64,000 bases of DNA from DRYM01 sp964526225 (GCA_964526225.1 CAZGLL010000002.1:1-64000), one strand, 5' to 3'. Positions 16,521-25,408 are shown, numbered from the stretch's first letter. Program-made: numbers and translations. The notes: generated from the sequence alone by a model not told the origin.

Positions 16521-17804
16521 GTGTCTAAGGAAGCCATATTATCATTAGATATAGGAACGGTAAATCTAAAAACACTAGCTATCACAACTTATGGGAAACA
16601 GCTGTGGTTAAGTAAAAGGAACATTTCCAAAACACAAACCCCTAGAAAACTTTGGACAAAAATACTGAATGAAATAATGGAAATACCATCATCAATAAGA
16701 TCAAATATAAAGGTGATTACAATAACATCACATGGTCCATCTTTCGTTGTGAAAACATACGATAATAGGGAAAACATAGAGCCTTACTATAAACAAATAA
16801 GCAACGTAAATGTGAAATCACAATTAAACTTTCACGAAATAAAGCTTCTAAGCATAGTGAATAATTACAATGTAAAGAAAGTGAAGTGGATTTTAGGGTT
16901 AAAAGAATATATAGCGTATAGGTTCACTAACATAGCAACATATGATAAATTAGAGCTAAGGGAAAAAGAGTTAAGAAAACACGTCAAGGAATTAGAGTCG
17001 AAAATTTTTGCAAAAGGTCATGATTGCATGAAGCCCATAGGGTATATTAGGAAAAGTCTTTCTAAGAAATTGGGTTTAAAAGAGAAAGTAAGCGTAATTG
17101 TCGCTCCAACAGATGCTATATGTAGCTTAATAGGTGTTGGATGTTTAGATATAGGGTGTACCAATTTAAACTTAGGATATACAGTTACTCTTCTAAACAT
17201 AGCTAATGGAAACTCTAAGAATGAATGTGATGTAATAGGTTATTTGCTTAGAAAGAATGTGTCATTAAGGATAGATTCAGTAATTATAGGTCATGCTATA
17301 TCGTTTGCCAAGAAAGTTTTTAGCGCAAATAGTAGCACACAGATTAATAATGATCTCTCATTAATAATACCTATGATCCGTAAGGGAATGTCGTATAAAA
17401 CAACAATTTCGGCAATAAACATATCACACGACTTCACATATGCCAAAGCATTAAGAACTATTATAACTACAGCATTACTTTACCTAAGCCTAAACAGTAC
17501 AGATAAAAAACTAGGCAAAATAAGGTTAAGTGGAGGATTAGTTTCAGATGAAATAGCAAAGCTCGTATCAAACATTTTCGATACCGAAGTCCAGATTCCA
17601 AAAAATATTGAGTCATCAGTTTTAGGAGCTTCATTTATAGGTATAAGTTATTTAAATAATGAAGACTTAGCTACTACAGTTAAAAGGAATGTAGAAATTG
17701 AAAAAATTTTTACGCCAAGTAGAGAGGAAACCGTAAAGTATAGTAAATACTTAGAGGTTTTTAGAAAGATATACGATATCCTTGTAGAAGCATTTCTAAA
17801 TTAA
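16521..17804 (+). CDS. divergent FGGY-type carbohydrate kinase
   Basis: 427 codons from GTG 16521 (GGAGG 7 bases upstream). Actin-like ATPase fold: LSLDIGTVNLKTLAI (phosphate 1), NLGYTVTLLN in the middle, IRLSGGLVSDEIAKLVSNIF (adenosine motif) and the C-terminal VLGASFIGISYL, as in FGGY_C. Shorter than typical FGGY kinases (about 480-500) and poorly conserved in the sugar-binding half, so substrate may be unusual. It sits inside the ECF transporter locus and overlaps the end of ecfT by 9 bases; it probably phosphorylates the imported compound. Confidence 0.65.
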   Translation: MSKEAILSLDIGTVNLKTLAITTYGKQLWLSKRNISKTQTPRKLWTKILNEIMEIPSSIRSNIKVITITSHGPSFVVKTYDNRENIEPYYKQISNVNVKSQLNFHEIKLLSIVNNYNVKKVKWILGLKEYIAYRFTNIATYDKLELREKELRKHVKELESKIFAKGHDCMKPIGYIRKSLSKKLGLKEKVSVIVAPTDAICSLIGVGCLDIGCTNLNLGYTVTLLNIANGNSKNECDVIGYLLRKNVSLRIDSVIIGHAISFAKKVFSANSSTQINNDLSLIIPMIRKGMSYKTTISAINISHDFTYAKALRTIITTALLYLSLNSTDKKLGKIRLSGGLVSDEIAKLVSNIFDTEVQIPKNIESSVLGASFIGISYLNNEDLATTVKRNVEIEKIFTPSREETVKYSKYLEVFRKIYDILVEAFLN

Positions 17805-18614
17805 GCCAATACCGTATTCTAAAGCATAGTAAAGTGAAAGAACGGCTCCGCTAAGGGAGAATAGAATGACCACGTAGTCTGAAATGGTAAATTTAGGTTT
17901 CCATTTCAATCCGACCTTGCTGGATACGCTAAATCCTCTAATATATGCAACCATCGTCAATGTATCGACGTACTCTATTGTTTTCTTAAGGAAAGGATAA
18001 GCTAATGGAGCAGCTTGCTTAATGAGTTTAGCAGGGTTTTTCGAAGTAAGTTCCCATCCTCTAAGTTTTTGAGCAATTATTGTAGTATTTATCTCCCTTA
18101 AAATGTCAGGTACAAGCTTTAGCGCTACAACAAAAACGTAAATTAGTTTTCTCGGAACTTTAAGAAAGCTAAGCGTTTTAACCATATCGTTAAGAGAAGT
18201 CGTATATATGAAGGAAAACGTTAACATCATTGTTGAAATGATTTTCAAAATATCGGAAATGGTCCATAAAATTCCTCCATAAATTATCGTGATAGGTCCT
18301 ATTTTCGCGATAACTTTACCTGCAATTTCCGGAGATAAATAATGGAAATATGCTCCTTGAGCTTGCGATATACCTAAAATCAATGATTCAACAAATCTTA
18401 TTACGGCTACGGGTAATATTATAATAAGCCATTTAGGAGGTGTTTTGGAGACAACATATATTAACGCCGAAATTAAAGCAATAACCATTACGAATCTTGG
18501 ATCCCAATAAACTGTGAGAACTATAAATATCGATATTAGCATTATAACTTTAGCTATGGGGTTTAAATTATGAAGAAAAGTATTACGTGGCTCATATTCG
18601 AAAATCATCGGCAT
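17796..18614 (-). CDS. ecfT: ECF transporter transmembrane (T) subunit
   Basis: 272 codons. Start YEPRNTFLHNLNPIAKVIML matches the CbiQ/EcfT N-terminus. Four or five membrane segments, then the coupling helices with AQKLRGWELTSKNP and VAYIRGF, the two A-R-G-like motifs that dock into the ATPase grooves. Immediately downstream of the ATPase gene (4-base gap). Forms a complex with the fused EcfA-A' and an S subunit. Confidence 0.85.
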   Translation of the reverse strand: MPMIFEYEPRNTFLHNLNPIAKVIMLISIFIVLTVYWDPRFVMVIALISALIYVVSKTPPKWLIIILPVAVIRFVESLILGISQAQGAYFHYLSPEIAGKVIAKIGPITIIYGGILWTISDILKIISTMMLTFSFIYTTSLNDMVKTLSFLKVPRKLIYVFVVALKLVPDILREINTTIIAQKLRGWELTSKNPAKLIKQAAPLAYPFLKKTIEYVDTLTMVAYIRGFSVSSKVGLKWKPKFTISDYVVILFSLSGAVLSLYYALEYGIGLI

Positions 18615-18618
18615 AAAA

Positions 18619-20292
18619 CTACTCCTCCGCTTCCCTAATTATTGTTTTTAAAACTGCCATTACCTTTTCACTATCCATTCTTAGTTTCTCAGAAAGTTCA
18701 TGCGCTACTTCGAAAATAGGCGGTGGCTTTATAGAGATTTTCTTCAAAACACTAACATTTTTAAAAACTTCACCAGGTATGCCTTGTTGAAACACTTGAC
18801 CATTATGAATAACTACTAATCTATCGCAGAATCTGTGTATCAACTTCATGTTATGAGATATTACGATGACCGATTTGCCTTTCAAAGTTAGTTCCTTAAG
18901 AATTCTCATTATTCGAATCGATGATGGATAGTCTAATCCATTAGTTGGCTCATCAACTATCAGAATTTTAGGTTCTAAAACGTAAACGCTTGCTAGGGAA
19001 GTTAGTGCCTTAATATCTTTAGTTAACTCGCTAATAGGTGTTTTACGGTATTTTTCCAAGCCAAAAATTCTCAGGGCTTCGGTAACTTTCTGTGAAATAA
19101 TGTTCGGAGGATATTTTAGCATTTTAAGGGCGAAAGCGACTTCTTCCTCCACGGTTTCGGAGAAAAGTTGATTGTCAGGGTTTTGAAAAACGTAGTTCAC
19201 TAACCTTATTCTTTCCTTTAAACTGTACTCTATAATGCTTCTTCCAAAGACACGTACTTTACCTCTTTGAGGAACTAGCACTCCTGCCATAACTAACGCT
19301 AACGTTGTCTTTCCGGATCCATTTTGCCCTATTATTCCAAGCATTTCGCCTTCGTAAACATTTAGTGAAACATCCTTAAGAGCAAGTACGCCGTTAGGGT
19401 AAACGTATTCTACATTTTCTACGTTTAAAATCTCCTTTTTACTATGCATGGTAATTTCAGATCTGCCAAGGTCATTACTTGCTGAAGCATTTTTCACAAT
19501 ATTTTCTAAGCTCATACTCATTTTCCTTATTTTAGAGAGAAGCTTTATTCTAAAGGGTTTTTCAAAATCCAGTTTTTCGATAATATTTTTAGAAAGAATG
19601 TCTTCGGGATCGCCATCCGCAATTATTTTTCCTTTATCAAGTACTATTATTCTCGAAGCAATTTCAACTATTTCTTCAAGGTCATTACCTGATTCGGAAA
19701 TAATACATGAAACACCATAATCTCTATTAAGCTTCCTTAATGATCTAAGCACCTCCGTTTTACCTATAGGGTCGAGCATAGAAATGGGTTCATCAAGTAA
19801 TAGTAGTTTAGGTCTTAGCGCGAAAACTCCGGCTAAAGCAACTCTTTGTTGCTGGCCTCCACTTAGTTCCTTCGGATTTCTCTTCTCTAAACCCATGAGA
19901 CCTAGTGTTTCAATAGCTGTTCTTGTTCTTTCCAAAACTTCTTCTTCACTTAAACCCATGTTTAGCGGTCCAAAAGCTACGTCATCTTCAACAGTTAGAT
20001 TAAATATTTGCTTAGAAGGATCATCGATAACTAATCCTACACATCCTACTAATCCTTCAGTGCCTACTTTGACGATGTTTTTTCCACAAACACTTATTTC
20101 ACCTTCCACCTTACCATGGTAAATATGGGGTATTAGACCGCTCAGAACCCTTAGAAGGGAAGTTTTACCTGAACCTAGCCTACCAAGGATAACAACAAAT
20201 TCTCCCTTGCTAATTTCAAAACTTACATCATCTAGAACCCTTCTAACACCATCGTATGTTAGCTTCAAATTCTCTACTTCTACTACCTTCAT
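18619..20292 (-). CDS. ecfA: ECF transporter fused ATPase (EcfA-EcfA')
   Basis: Two ABC ATPase domains in one chain, about 557 residues from ATG 20292 (an upstream in-frame ATG at 20328 is less likely). Domain 1: Walker A GRLGSGKTSLL, signature LSGGQQQRVALAG, Walker B LLLLDEP. Domain 2: Walker A GQNGSGKTTLAL, Walker B ILIVDEPTNGLD, but where LSGGQ should be it reads ELTKDIKALTS, so one of the two composite ATP sites is degenerate. Powers uptake by the ECF module with the neighbouring T and S proteins. Confidence 0.9.
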   Translation of the reverse strand: MKVVEVENLKLTYDGVRRVLDDVSFEISKGEFVVILGRLGSGKTSLLRVLSGLIPHIYHGKVEGEISVCGKNIVKVGTEGLVGCVGLVIDDPSKQIFNLTVEDDVAFGPLNMGLSEEEVLERTRTAIETLGLMGLEKRNPKELSGGQQQRVALAGVFALRPKLLLLDEPISMLDPIGKTEVLRSLRKLNRDYGVSCIISESGNDLEEIVEIASRIIVLDKGKIIADGDPEDILSKNIIEKLDFEKPFRIKLLSKIRKMSMSLENIVKNASASNDLGRSEITMHSKKEILNVENVEYVYPNGVLALKDVSLNVYEGEMLGIIGQNGSGKTTLALVMAGVLVPQRGKVRVFGRSIIEYSLKERIRLVNYVFQNPDNQLFSETVEEEVAFALKMLKYPPNIISQKVTEALRIFGLEKYRKTPISELTKDIKALTSLASVYVLEPKILIVDEPTNGLDYPSSIRIMRILKELTLKGKSVIVISHNMKLIHRFCDRLVVIHNGQVFQQGIPGEVFKNVSVLKKISIKPPPIFEVAHELSEKLRMDSEKVMAVLKTIIREAEE

Positions 20293-20352
20293 AAATACTC
20301 GGACCTTTGTAGAATCATTTAATCTCACTTACGAGAAGTATTGTAAAGCATT

Positions 20353-20757
20353 TTATGCTTTTCTTACCCTAAGCTTTAAACCATCTATACCAGTTACTCT
20401 TATTGCATCACCTGGCTTAACATGGTCTATAGTTTTAGCAATCCAATATTCTCCTTCAACTTCAACCACAAGTTCCCCTTTGGTTGAAATAAATTTCACA
20501 AAACCTGTTTTTCCAATTACTGCCTCGGGCCCTATAATGGGTTTTTTCTTTTGAACCTTAACTATGGATATGGTTAACAATATAGTTATTAATACTGCAA
20601 CTAACCCTGCAATAGTAGCTAATTTAGGGGTTATTATTTTAAAGTATGTGAGAAGAGCTAAGCCAAGTATTACTAACGCTAAAACAATTATGATTTCATC
20701 TATAACTGCTATTACAGCTTCACTTCTAAACCACTTAGACTTCATAATATTACACAT
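20353..20757 (-). CDS. NfeD-like membrane protein (short form)
   Basis: 134 codons. Two hydrophobic helices at about residues 17-40 and 45-67, then a soluble OB-fold-like C-terminal domain (IGKTGFVKFISTKGELVVEV then GDAIRVTGIDGLKLRVRK), the NfeD C-terminal pattern. NfeD proteins act with stomatin-like proteins in membrane quality control; no stomatin or clpP-type partner is next to it here. ATG 20757 or ATG 20745 may be the start. Confidence 0.7.
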   Translation of the reverse strand: MCNIMKSKWFRSEAVIAVIDEIIIVLALVILGLALLTYFKIITPKLATIAGLVAVLITILLTISIVKVQKKKPIIGPEAVIGKTGFVKFISTKGELVVEVEGEYWIAKTIDHVKPGDAIRVTGIDGLKLRVRKA

Positions 20758-20860
20758 CCAATATTCAGCATCTAACCACTATGAAGTAGTTACCGCTAAG
20801 CTCTACTGAGATTACTTATTAATACCCTCGGAAACATAAAATTTATGGCTAAATAACGCT

Positions 20861-20914
20861 ATGATGACAAAGGTAGCCTCAGATCGTTAAAATGAAGAAC
20901 TTGACCGCTACTGA
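20861..20914 (+). ncRNA. box C/D guide sRNA
   Basis: 54-nt element with every archaeal box C/D part at regular spacing: C box ATGATGA (20861-20867), 12-nt guide CAAAGGTAGCCT, D' box CAGA (20880-20883), 8-nt spacer, C' box ATGAAGA (20892-20898), 12-nt guide ACTTGACCGCTA, D box CTGA (20911-20914). Such RNAs bind L7Ae, Nop5 and fibrillarin and direct 2'-O-methylation opposite the fifth base before D or D'. It lies in a non-coding gap and overlaps the last codons of the minus-strand YkgJ gene by 7 bases. Target RNAs not identified. Confidence 0.75.
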
Positions 20915-21417
20915 TTTCTCTCATGCTTTTTAACTTTCTCAATAATTTCATCAATAAAAGTGCTATAATAAGGTAGCATCGTTAATTCTATGAATATTTT
21001 CTTAGCAAGTAATCTTAGAATACTAATTTCCTTCTTAGAGAAAAGCTTACCTCTTCCTAACCCGTTACAGTTCTTCAAAGCCCATGGATGAACACTTAGT
21101 TCATTTTCAGAATAAGCGAAAGGGAAAAGCCTACAAACTAATGGTCTCAGAGAATAAATTGTACACATACCATCTTTCAAGAAAACACATTCTCCCGATG
21201 ATTCCTTTCTCTTAAAGGTGTAATAGAATTCTAAACCAAAATATTTTCTAAGAGTGTTAGAAGAACGTTTTTTAACAACATTTAAAACTATATCGTATCT
21301 CCCCTTTTTAACCCATAACTCGATATCGCTTAGAACTATTGGGACATCTAATTTACAGCATTTGCTGCATCTAATACATGAGAATCTTATGTTTTTTATT
21401 TCCCTCTTCTTTAGCAT
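20908..21417 (-). CDS. YkgJ-family cysteine-cluster protein
   Basis: 169 codons. FSCIRCSKCCKLDVPIVLSD at the N-terminus is the CxxCxxCC cluster; CVFLKDGMCTIYSLRPLVCR is the second cysteine block, with RLFPF after it. These bind a metal (zinc or an iron-sulfur centre). The family is widespread with no settled reaction. Same strand as the 200-aa hypothetical upstream with a 19-base gap, so probably co-transcribed. Confidence 0.85.
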   Translation of the reverse strand: MLKKREIKNIRFSCIRCSKCCKLDVPIVLSDIELWVKKGRYDIVLNVVKKRSSNTLRKYFGLEFYYTFKRKESSGECVFLKDGMCTIYSLRPLVCRLFPFAYSENELSVHPWALKNCNGLGRGKLFSKKEISILRLLAKKIFIELTMLPYYSTFIDEIIEKVKKHERNQ

Positions 21418-21436
21418 ATCTATTATAAGAGATATA

Positions 21437-22039
21437 TTAAATGTTCCTTATTAGGTATTTTTCTAAATACTTAAAGTTTCTATCAGTTATTTCGGCAATA
21501 GCATTAATGCTAAAATCTAATGGAGGAGCCCTAACTAGGTCCACTCTTAACTTGTAGACGTTTCTACTTTTCTCGATAAACCATAATGTTTCTAAAAGGT
21601 TCAACCTATTTTCTTTCTTAAGAATATTATAGAATATTTGGCCATGCCATCTTCTAAGTCTACTTACTGACAGTGGAGTTTTAGTGTATAATAAGTTTTT
21701 AAATCTATTATTTAGCTTTTTAAAGTCAAGGTCTTTTTTCTCTCTATTTGCCAGATAGTTTAATGAAACCCTATCTATTAATGCGAAAAGAGTGTCACCG
21801 GAAAGAGATAATGTGAAGTATACTGCAAGGTTTTCTCCTTCATAAATTATTTTGTCCTGCGAAAATTCAACAACCACTTGTGCTGCGTGGTTCACAAAGA
21901 AACCGTTAAGGAGTAGGAGGTTCCACATTACCTTAAGCTCGGGTTCGTTAAGTTTTTCGAAAAACTCCTTAGCCACAAATACTTTTTGTTCTAATTGCAA
22001 TTTCTTGGATACCTGCTTCTCTCTATTTTTGTTTAACAT
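21437..22039 (-). CDS. hypothetical protein, soluble
   Basis: 200 codons, basic and helix-rich N-terminus (KNREKQVSKKLQLEQKVFVA), a central hydrophobic alpha-beta part and a C-terminal charged segment. No signal, membrane segment or known motif. Likely in an operon with the YkgJ-type gene (19-base gap), which hints at a shared pathway but nothing more. Confidence 0.5.
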   Translation of the reverse strand: MLNKNREKQVSKKLQLEQKVFVAKEFFEKLNEPELKVMWNLLLLNGFFVNHAAQVVVEFSQDKIIYEGENLAVYFTLSLSGDTLFALIDRVSLNYLANREKKDLDFKKLNNRFKNLLYTKTPLSVSRLRRWHGQIFYNILKKENRLNLLETLWFIEKSRNVYKLRVDLVRAPPLDFSINAIAEITDRNFKYLEKYLIRNI

Positions 22040-22223
22040 TAATGTTAGATAAATGTTTTATAACCTTATCGTAAAACAGCATGCTGAACCATATAAGACC
22101 ATAGCGGAAAAGCCAAATCACCTTATTAAGTTAGGGAAAAATTCCGATTAACCAGCTTAGATTGTATGAAGGATAACCTTAATAATTCCGTATCATACTT
22201 ACTACAGAACAGTTGGTTCAGTC

Positions 22224-23000
22224 ATGAACTATGCTAAAATGTTCACATTAGCTCTAATATTGTTAGCTACGGTTTCGGCATATGTAGCCTACATAATGTT
22301 CTCGCATGAAAGTGTAAGAACTCAAACAAACGTAAAAACGTTACAATCCACTAACAGAACAATAAGTATTGTTGCCTCTAAAACTTATGCTCAAGAATAT
22401 AGGGCTTTAGATAAGAATAACTTCTATATTTTATGCTCAACAAAGGGCGGTTCATACTATGGAAAACTCGTTCTAAGAATAACTCCTCCTCTCAAAAAAG
22501 AAGACTACATAGTTGTAAATGTTAATTCAAATATAGGGACAGTTAGTTTAACGTTAGCCTATTCCAAAGAAGTCTTTGATGTTAAAACAGGTGTTTCATT
22601 ATATCCTAATTGGCTAAATATTCAAGTAGCAAACTATTTGAACAATACATACAGGCTAACTGTAGCTAACGAAACACCTCCAATAAAGCCTTTAAACATG
22701 GTTTTTAACATGTCACGCTATAGTGTTACAATAGTGAATCTTGAAACCGGAGAGAAGCTTACACTATACACCAACATTAACAAGACATTAGAGAAGTACG
22801 CGAATAGATCAGACATAATAAACTTAGGTTATGAAAGCTTAGTTGAAGTTTATGGAGACACATTTGCCGCTTACTTAACTGTTTCTAACACTATAGAGCC
22901 TGTGCCATTAGTAGACACACTGCAAATAGAACTAGCTTACCCTAAAGAATGGCTTAATCAAACACCTTGGATAAAGGCTAGTATTGAAGAAGTAAGTTAA
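22224..23000 (+). CDS. secreted or membrane-anchored protein of unknown function
   Basis: 258 codons. N-terminal hydrophobic segment from about residue 6 to 27 (KMFTLALILLATVSAYVAYI) serves as a signal or anchor; the rest is beta-rich with many Asn-x-Ser/Thr sites (NRT, NKT, NMS, NQT), consistent with an extracellular, glycosylated archaeal protein. Family not recognised. Ends 3 bases from the convergent gene at 23004. Confidence 0.55.
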   Translation: MNYAKMFTLALILLATVSAYVAYIMFSHESVRTQTNVKTLQSTNRTISIVASKTYAQEYRALDKNNFYILCSTKGGSYYGKLVLRITPPLKKEDYIVVNVNSNIGTVSLTLAYSKEVFDVKTGVSLYPNWLNIQVANYLNNTYRLTVANETPPIKPLNMVFNMSRYSVTIVNLETGEKLTLYTNINKTLEKYANRSDIINLGYESLVEVYGDTFAAYLTVSNTIEPVPLVDTLQIELAYPKEWLNQTPWIKASIEEVS

Positions 23001-23003
23001 TAA

Positions 23004-23666
23004 CTACGTAATTCCACAAGCTATAATTCTTCCCATTTTGTAAAAGTAATGTAAGATATAACCGTTACTAATATGTTCTTCAGCAAAATATATGAAGAGG
23101 TTACCTAATGGAGTAGCTAGAATACCGACCATTCTCATAATTGATGTTTCAAAAACCTCTTCAGATTCTCCTTCAATAATTATTGAAACTTCACCATTAA
23201 TTTCTTTCGCATGTTCCTTCGCCTTAACTATTCTCTCAACATTATTTCTAACTCCCTTACTGTATAGCTCTATTTCTTCTTCGCTTACACCTAGTTTCTT
23301 AATAACGTTAGTAAACCATTCAACTCTAGCTTTTCCCGAAACCCTACTATGTTCATGGCTGTAAACAACCTTTCCGGGAACCTCTATCTCTCCAAGATAT
23401 AGTATTTCCCTAATTGATTCATAGTAGTTTTCCTTAAGGGTTCTAACAAGCCTTATGAGAATACTGTTTGAAAGAATCTGAGCATCAATGTACGCTTCCC
23501 TCGGTTTACCTAGCCGTTTGATTTTAACGTTAACTTCGCCTTCAATTTCATTAGCAACATAGTATGCTTCAATAAGAACATTCTTTCTAGCTAAAACTTC
23601 ATTCTCAAGGCCCTGTTTATCTAAACGGTAACCCCTAATTTCATCAACAAACCATTCCAAAGCCAT
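23004..23666 (-). CDS. hypothetical protein, alpha/beta
   Basis: 220 codons, soluble, mixed charged. Contains paired beta-strand-like repeats (EGEVNVKIKRLGKPREAYID and NGEVSIIIEGESEEVFETSI) separated by helices, so an internal duplication is possible. Hydrophobic end (GNLFIYFAEEHISNGYILHY) but no clear membrane helix. Family not recognised. Confidence 0.5.
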   Translation of the reverse strand: MALEWFVDEIRGYRLDKQGLENEVLARKNVLIEAYYVANEIEGEVNVKIKRLGKPREAYIDAQILSNSILIRLVRTLKENYYESIREILYLGEIEVPGKVVYSHEHSRVSGKARVEWFTNVIKKLGVSEEEIELYSKGVRNNVERIVKAKEHAKEINGEVSIIIEGESEEVFETSIMRMVGILATPLGNLFIYFAEEHISNGYILHYFYKMGRIIACGIT

Positions 23667-24059
23667 CGTTCCTTAGTGGATTATTTCGGTTAAGATACAA
23701 ATAAAAATTTGGTTTTTCAAAATATACAGTTGTAGAATGATGAGACCGCCAGTGACTAAGAACGAAAAATATGCGGAAGAACCCTGCTCTGACATAATTA
23801 CTTTTCTCCAAATATTTATAAAGCAGTTTAAAAAGAATCCTTTTAAACCACATGACCCATTTAAAAATTCTTCCTATGGTATTACCTTCTTCATTTTAGT
23901 TAATTGTCGAAACATCAACACATAAATACCTTAAAAAAGAAAGCCGGACCTCATGGGGGAAAAGAACTTAACTAATAACTACCTTACATTACCACAAACC
24001 CCTACATGGCGCGGCTTAATTAGCGCTTAGGAAAGCTAGTTCAACAGCTCTCCTGATGG
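23667..24059. other. 393-bp gap holding a possible C/D sRNA and AT-rich sequence
   Basis: No ORF of note. The plus strand has a C/D-like element at 23737-23792 (listed separately). The remainder (23800-24059) shows only short broken frames, with a GC-richer patch around 24003-24030 (GGCGCGGCTTAATTAGCGC) that can fold weakly. Confidence 0.35.
23737..23792 (+). ncRNA. possible box C/D sRNA
   Basis: C box ATGATGA (23737-23743), 12-nt guide GACCGCCAGTGA, D'-like CTAA (23756-23759), 11-nt spacer, weak C' ATGCGGA (23771-23777), 11-nt guide AGAACCCTGCT, D box CTGA (23789-23792). C and D are consensus; D' and C' are degenerate, which is common in archaea. Intergenic. Target unknown. Confidence 0.45.
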
Positions 24060-24320
24060 GTGCTAGTTTTGGTACAATTTACATGCCTATATAGGGTAAA
24101 CGATGATGGAGACTGGGAAACTATAGTTACAATAGAGAATGGAAACATAGACGTAAAAGAGCTTAGCAGAAGGTTTAGATCAGAATTTAGGGCAAGTGTA
24201 ATTGTGAAGGAAAAAAACCTCATTATAGGGAAATATGTACTTGAACATAAAGTAGCCAAGGTCATAAGGTCGCTATCTTCTAAAAGAAGGAAGAAAAGAA
24301 AAATAGAAAAAACAATATAA
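24060..24320 (+). CDS. small basic protein of unknown function
   Basis: 86 codons from GTG 24060. A beta-rich N-terminal half (FTCLYRVNDDGDWETIVTIE) and an amphipathic middle, ending in a very basic lysine/arginine tail (SSKRRKKRKIEKTI) suited to nucleic-acid binding. Family not recognised. Codon pattern and a clean frame through 24320 suggest it is real. GATGG lies just before the start. Confidence 0.45.
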   Translation: MLVLVQFTCLYRVNDDGDWETIVTIENGNIDVKELSRRFRSEFRASVIVKEKNLIIGKYVLEHKVAKVIRSLSSKRRKKRKIEKTI

Positions 24321-24353
24321 ACACTACTCCCCTTTTTTACAGCAGAATATAAT

Positions 24354-24411
24354 GTGATGAAACCTGCAGGGTCCGAAGGAAGTAATAAATGTGGAATCCG
24401 TGTGTTGCTGA
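24354..24411 (+). ncRNA. possible box C/D sRNA
   Basis: C box GTGATGA (24354-24360), 12-nt guide AACCTGCAGGGT, D'-like CCGA (24373-24376), 5-nt spacer, degenerate C' GTAATAA (24382-24388), then a long 19-nt interval ending at D box CTGA (24408-24411). Lies 33 bases after the stop of the small basic protein gene. The second guide length is outside the usual 10-14 nt, so this is weaker than the element at 20861. Confidence 0.38.
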
Positions 24412-24581
24412 CATTAACTGAACAACATTTATATCCTATTAAGGCACCCTTCGGGTCGTTGAAAGATTCTTAATTTTTACCTTAATAAATGTGGAAAAAT
24501 TTAATAAATATGCAAAGATAAAACTTAATCCGCCAAGTGAAACGTCAATGTTTTATTGAATAACTTTAATTAAAACATAAG

Positions 24582-24983
24582 GTGTCTAAGCTGAATGTAG
24601 AGGAGTTAAGAGAAGTTTTAGTAAATAAGCTATCAGGTAAGGGGTTTAGGATAAGAGAATCTCATAGGGTAAAAGGTTTTTCGGGAGTAATACATGAGTT
24701 TGACATTCTAGTAGAGGAAGATGATAAAAGATGTGCAATTAATCTCTGTAGAAATGAAGTAACAATCGAACTGATTAAAGCTATCGCATTATATATCGAT
24801 ACAAAAATCCCTCAAATCATGGTTTGTAAAGAATACAAAAAGGATCTTGACAAAATGGTTAGAGGATCTAATATTAAAGTATCTATAGTTCCCGCAGAAA
24901 ACCTAGACATGGTTATCGAAAAAATTGTTGAATACCTTAGCAGTGCGCTAAATAGGGCAAAAATATTCCCTAGCAATGTATAA
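24582..24983 (+). CDS. hypothetical protein, possibly nuclease-fold
   Basis: 133 codons from GTG 24582. The pattern EFDILVEEDDKRCAINLC (acidic, spacer, hydrophobic strand) after a glycine-rich basic start, then a helix and VCKEYKKDLDKMV, resembles a small restriction-endonuclease-like fold, in which D and E/K residues would line the active site; the expected lysine of a D-ExK motif is not clear. Otherwise unrecognised. No operon partner. Confidence 0.4.
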   Translation: MSKLNVEELREVLVNKLSGKGFRIRESHRVKGFSGVIHEFDILVEEDDKRCAINLCRNEVTIELIKAIALYIDTKIPQIMVCKEYKKDLDKMVRGSNIKVSIVPAENLDMVIEKIVEYLSSALNRAKIFPSNV

Positions 24984-25408
24984 TGTAAGGTTCTATGAGT
25001 TCTCTCTAATTCCATATGTTCACCTAGTTATGTGAGAAGTGAAGACGCTTAAAACAATAAATAGATAGTGACCTTTAATACGTTAAAGTATTCTTAAGAG
25101 ATCTCAGCTTATTCCATATATGTCCTTAATTCTTCAATTAACTTAGTTATTTTCCCCATGGACTTTAGATTTTCACTACGATCTCTAATAAGTTCATCTA
25201 TAAGAATAAATTATTTTTCATTAAGTTCATCTTTTTACGACGCTTCTCTTCTTGGCACTAGATAGTAGGTAAAACGAATGCAACTGTTTTTCGGAAAGTA
25301 AGGAACAACTGGTAAAGAATTTAGTTAAATGTTAAGTAGGGGCTTATTTTCAAAAATGTCATGCTTTAGAGAAAAATGTTTTTAACTTATAATGGATAAA
25401 GTAGTTAC
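24984..25408. other. 425-bp gap with a decayed minus-strand ORF fragment
   Basis: A minus-strand stretch at about 25109-25200 still reads as protein-like (DELIRDRSENLKSMG onward, ending in TAA) but has no start and is closed by stops upstream, as if it were the tail of a lost gene. The rest is AT-rich. TTATAAT at 25387-25393 is the likely TATA box of the RNA that begins near 25410. Confidence 0.35.

Noticed and set aside
24382..24495. Repeat AATAAATGTGGAA as a CRISPR-like or regulatory repeat
   Set aside because: Only two copies with unrelated flanks and irregular spacing.
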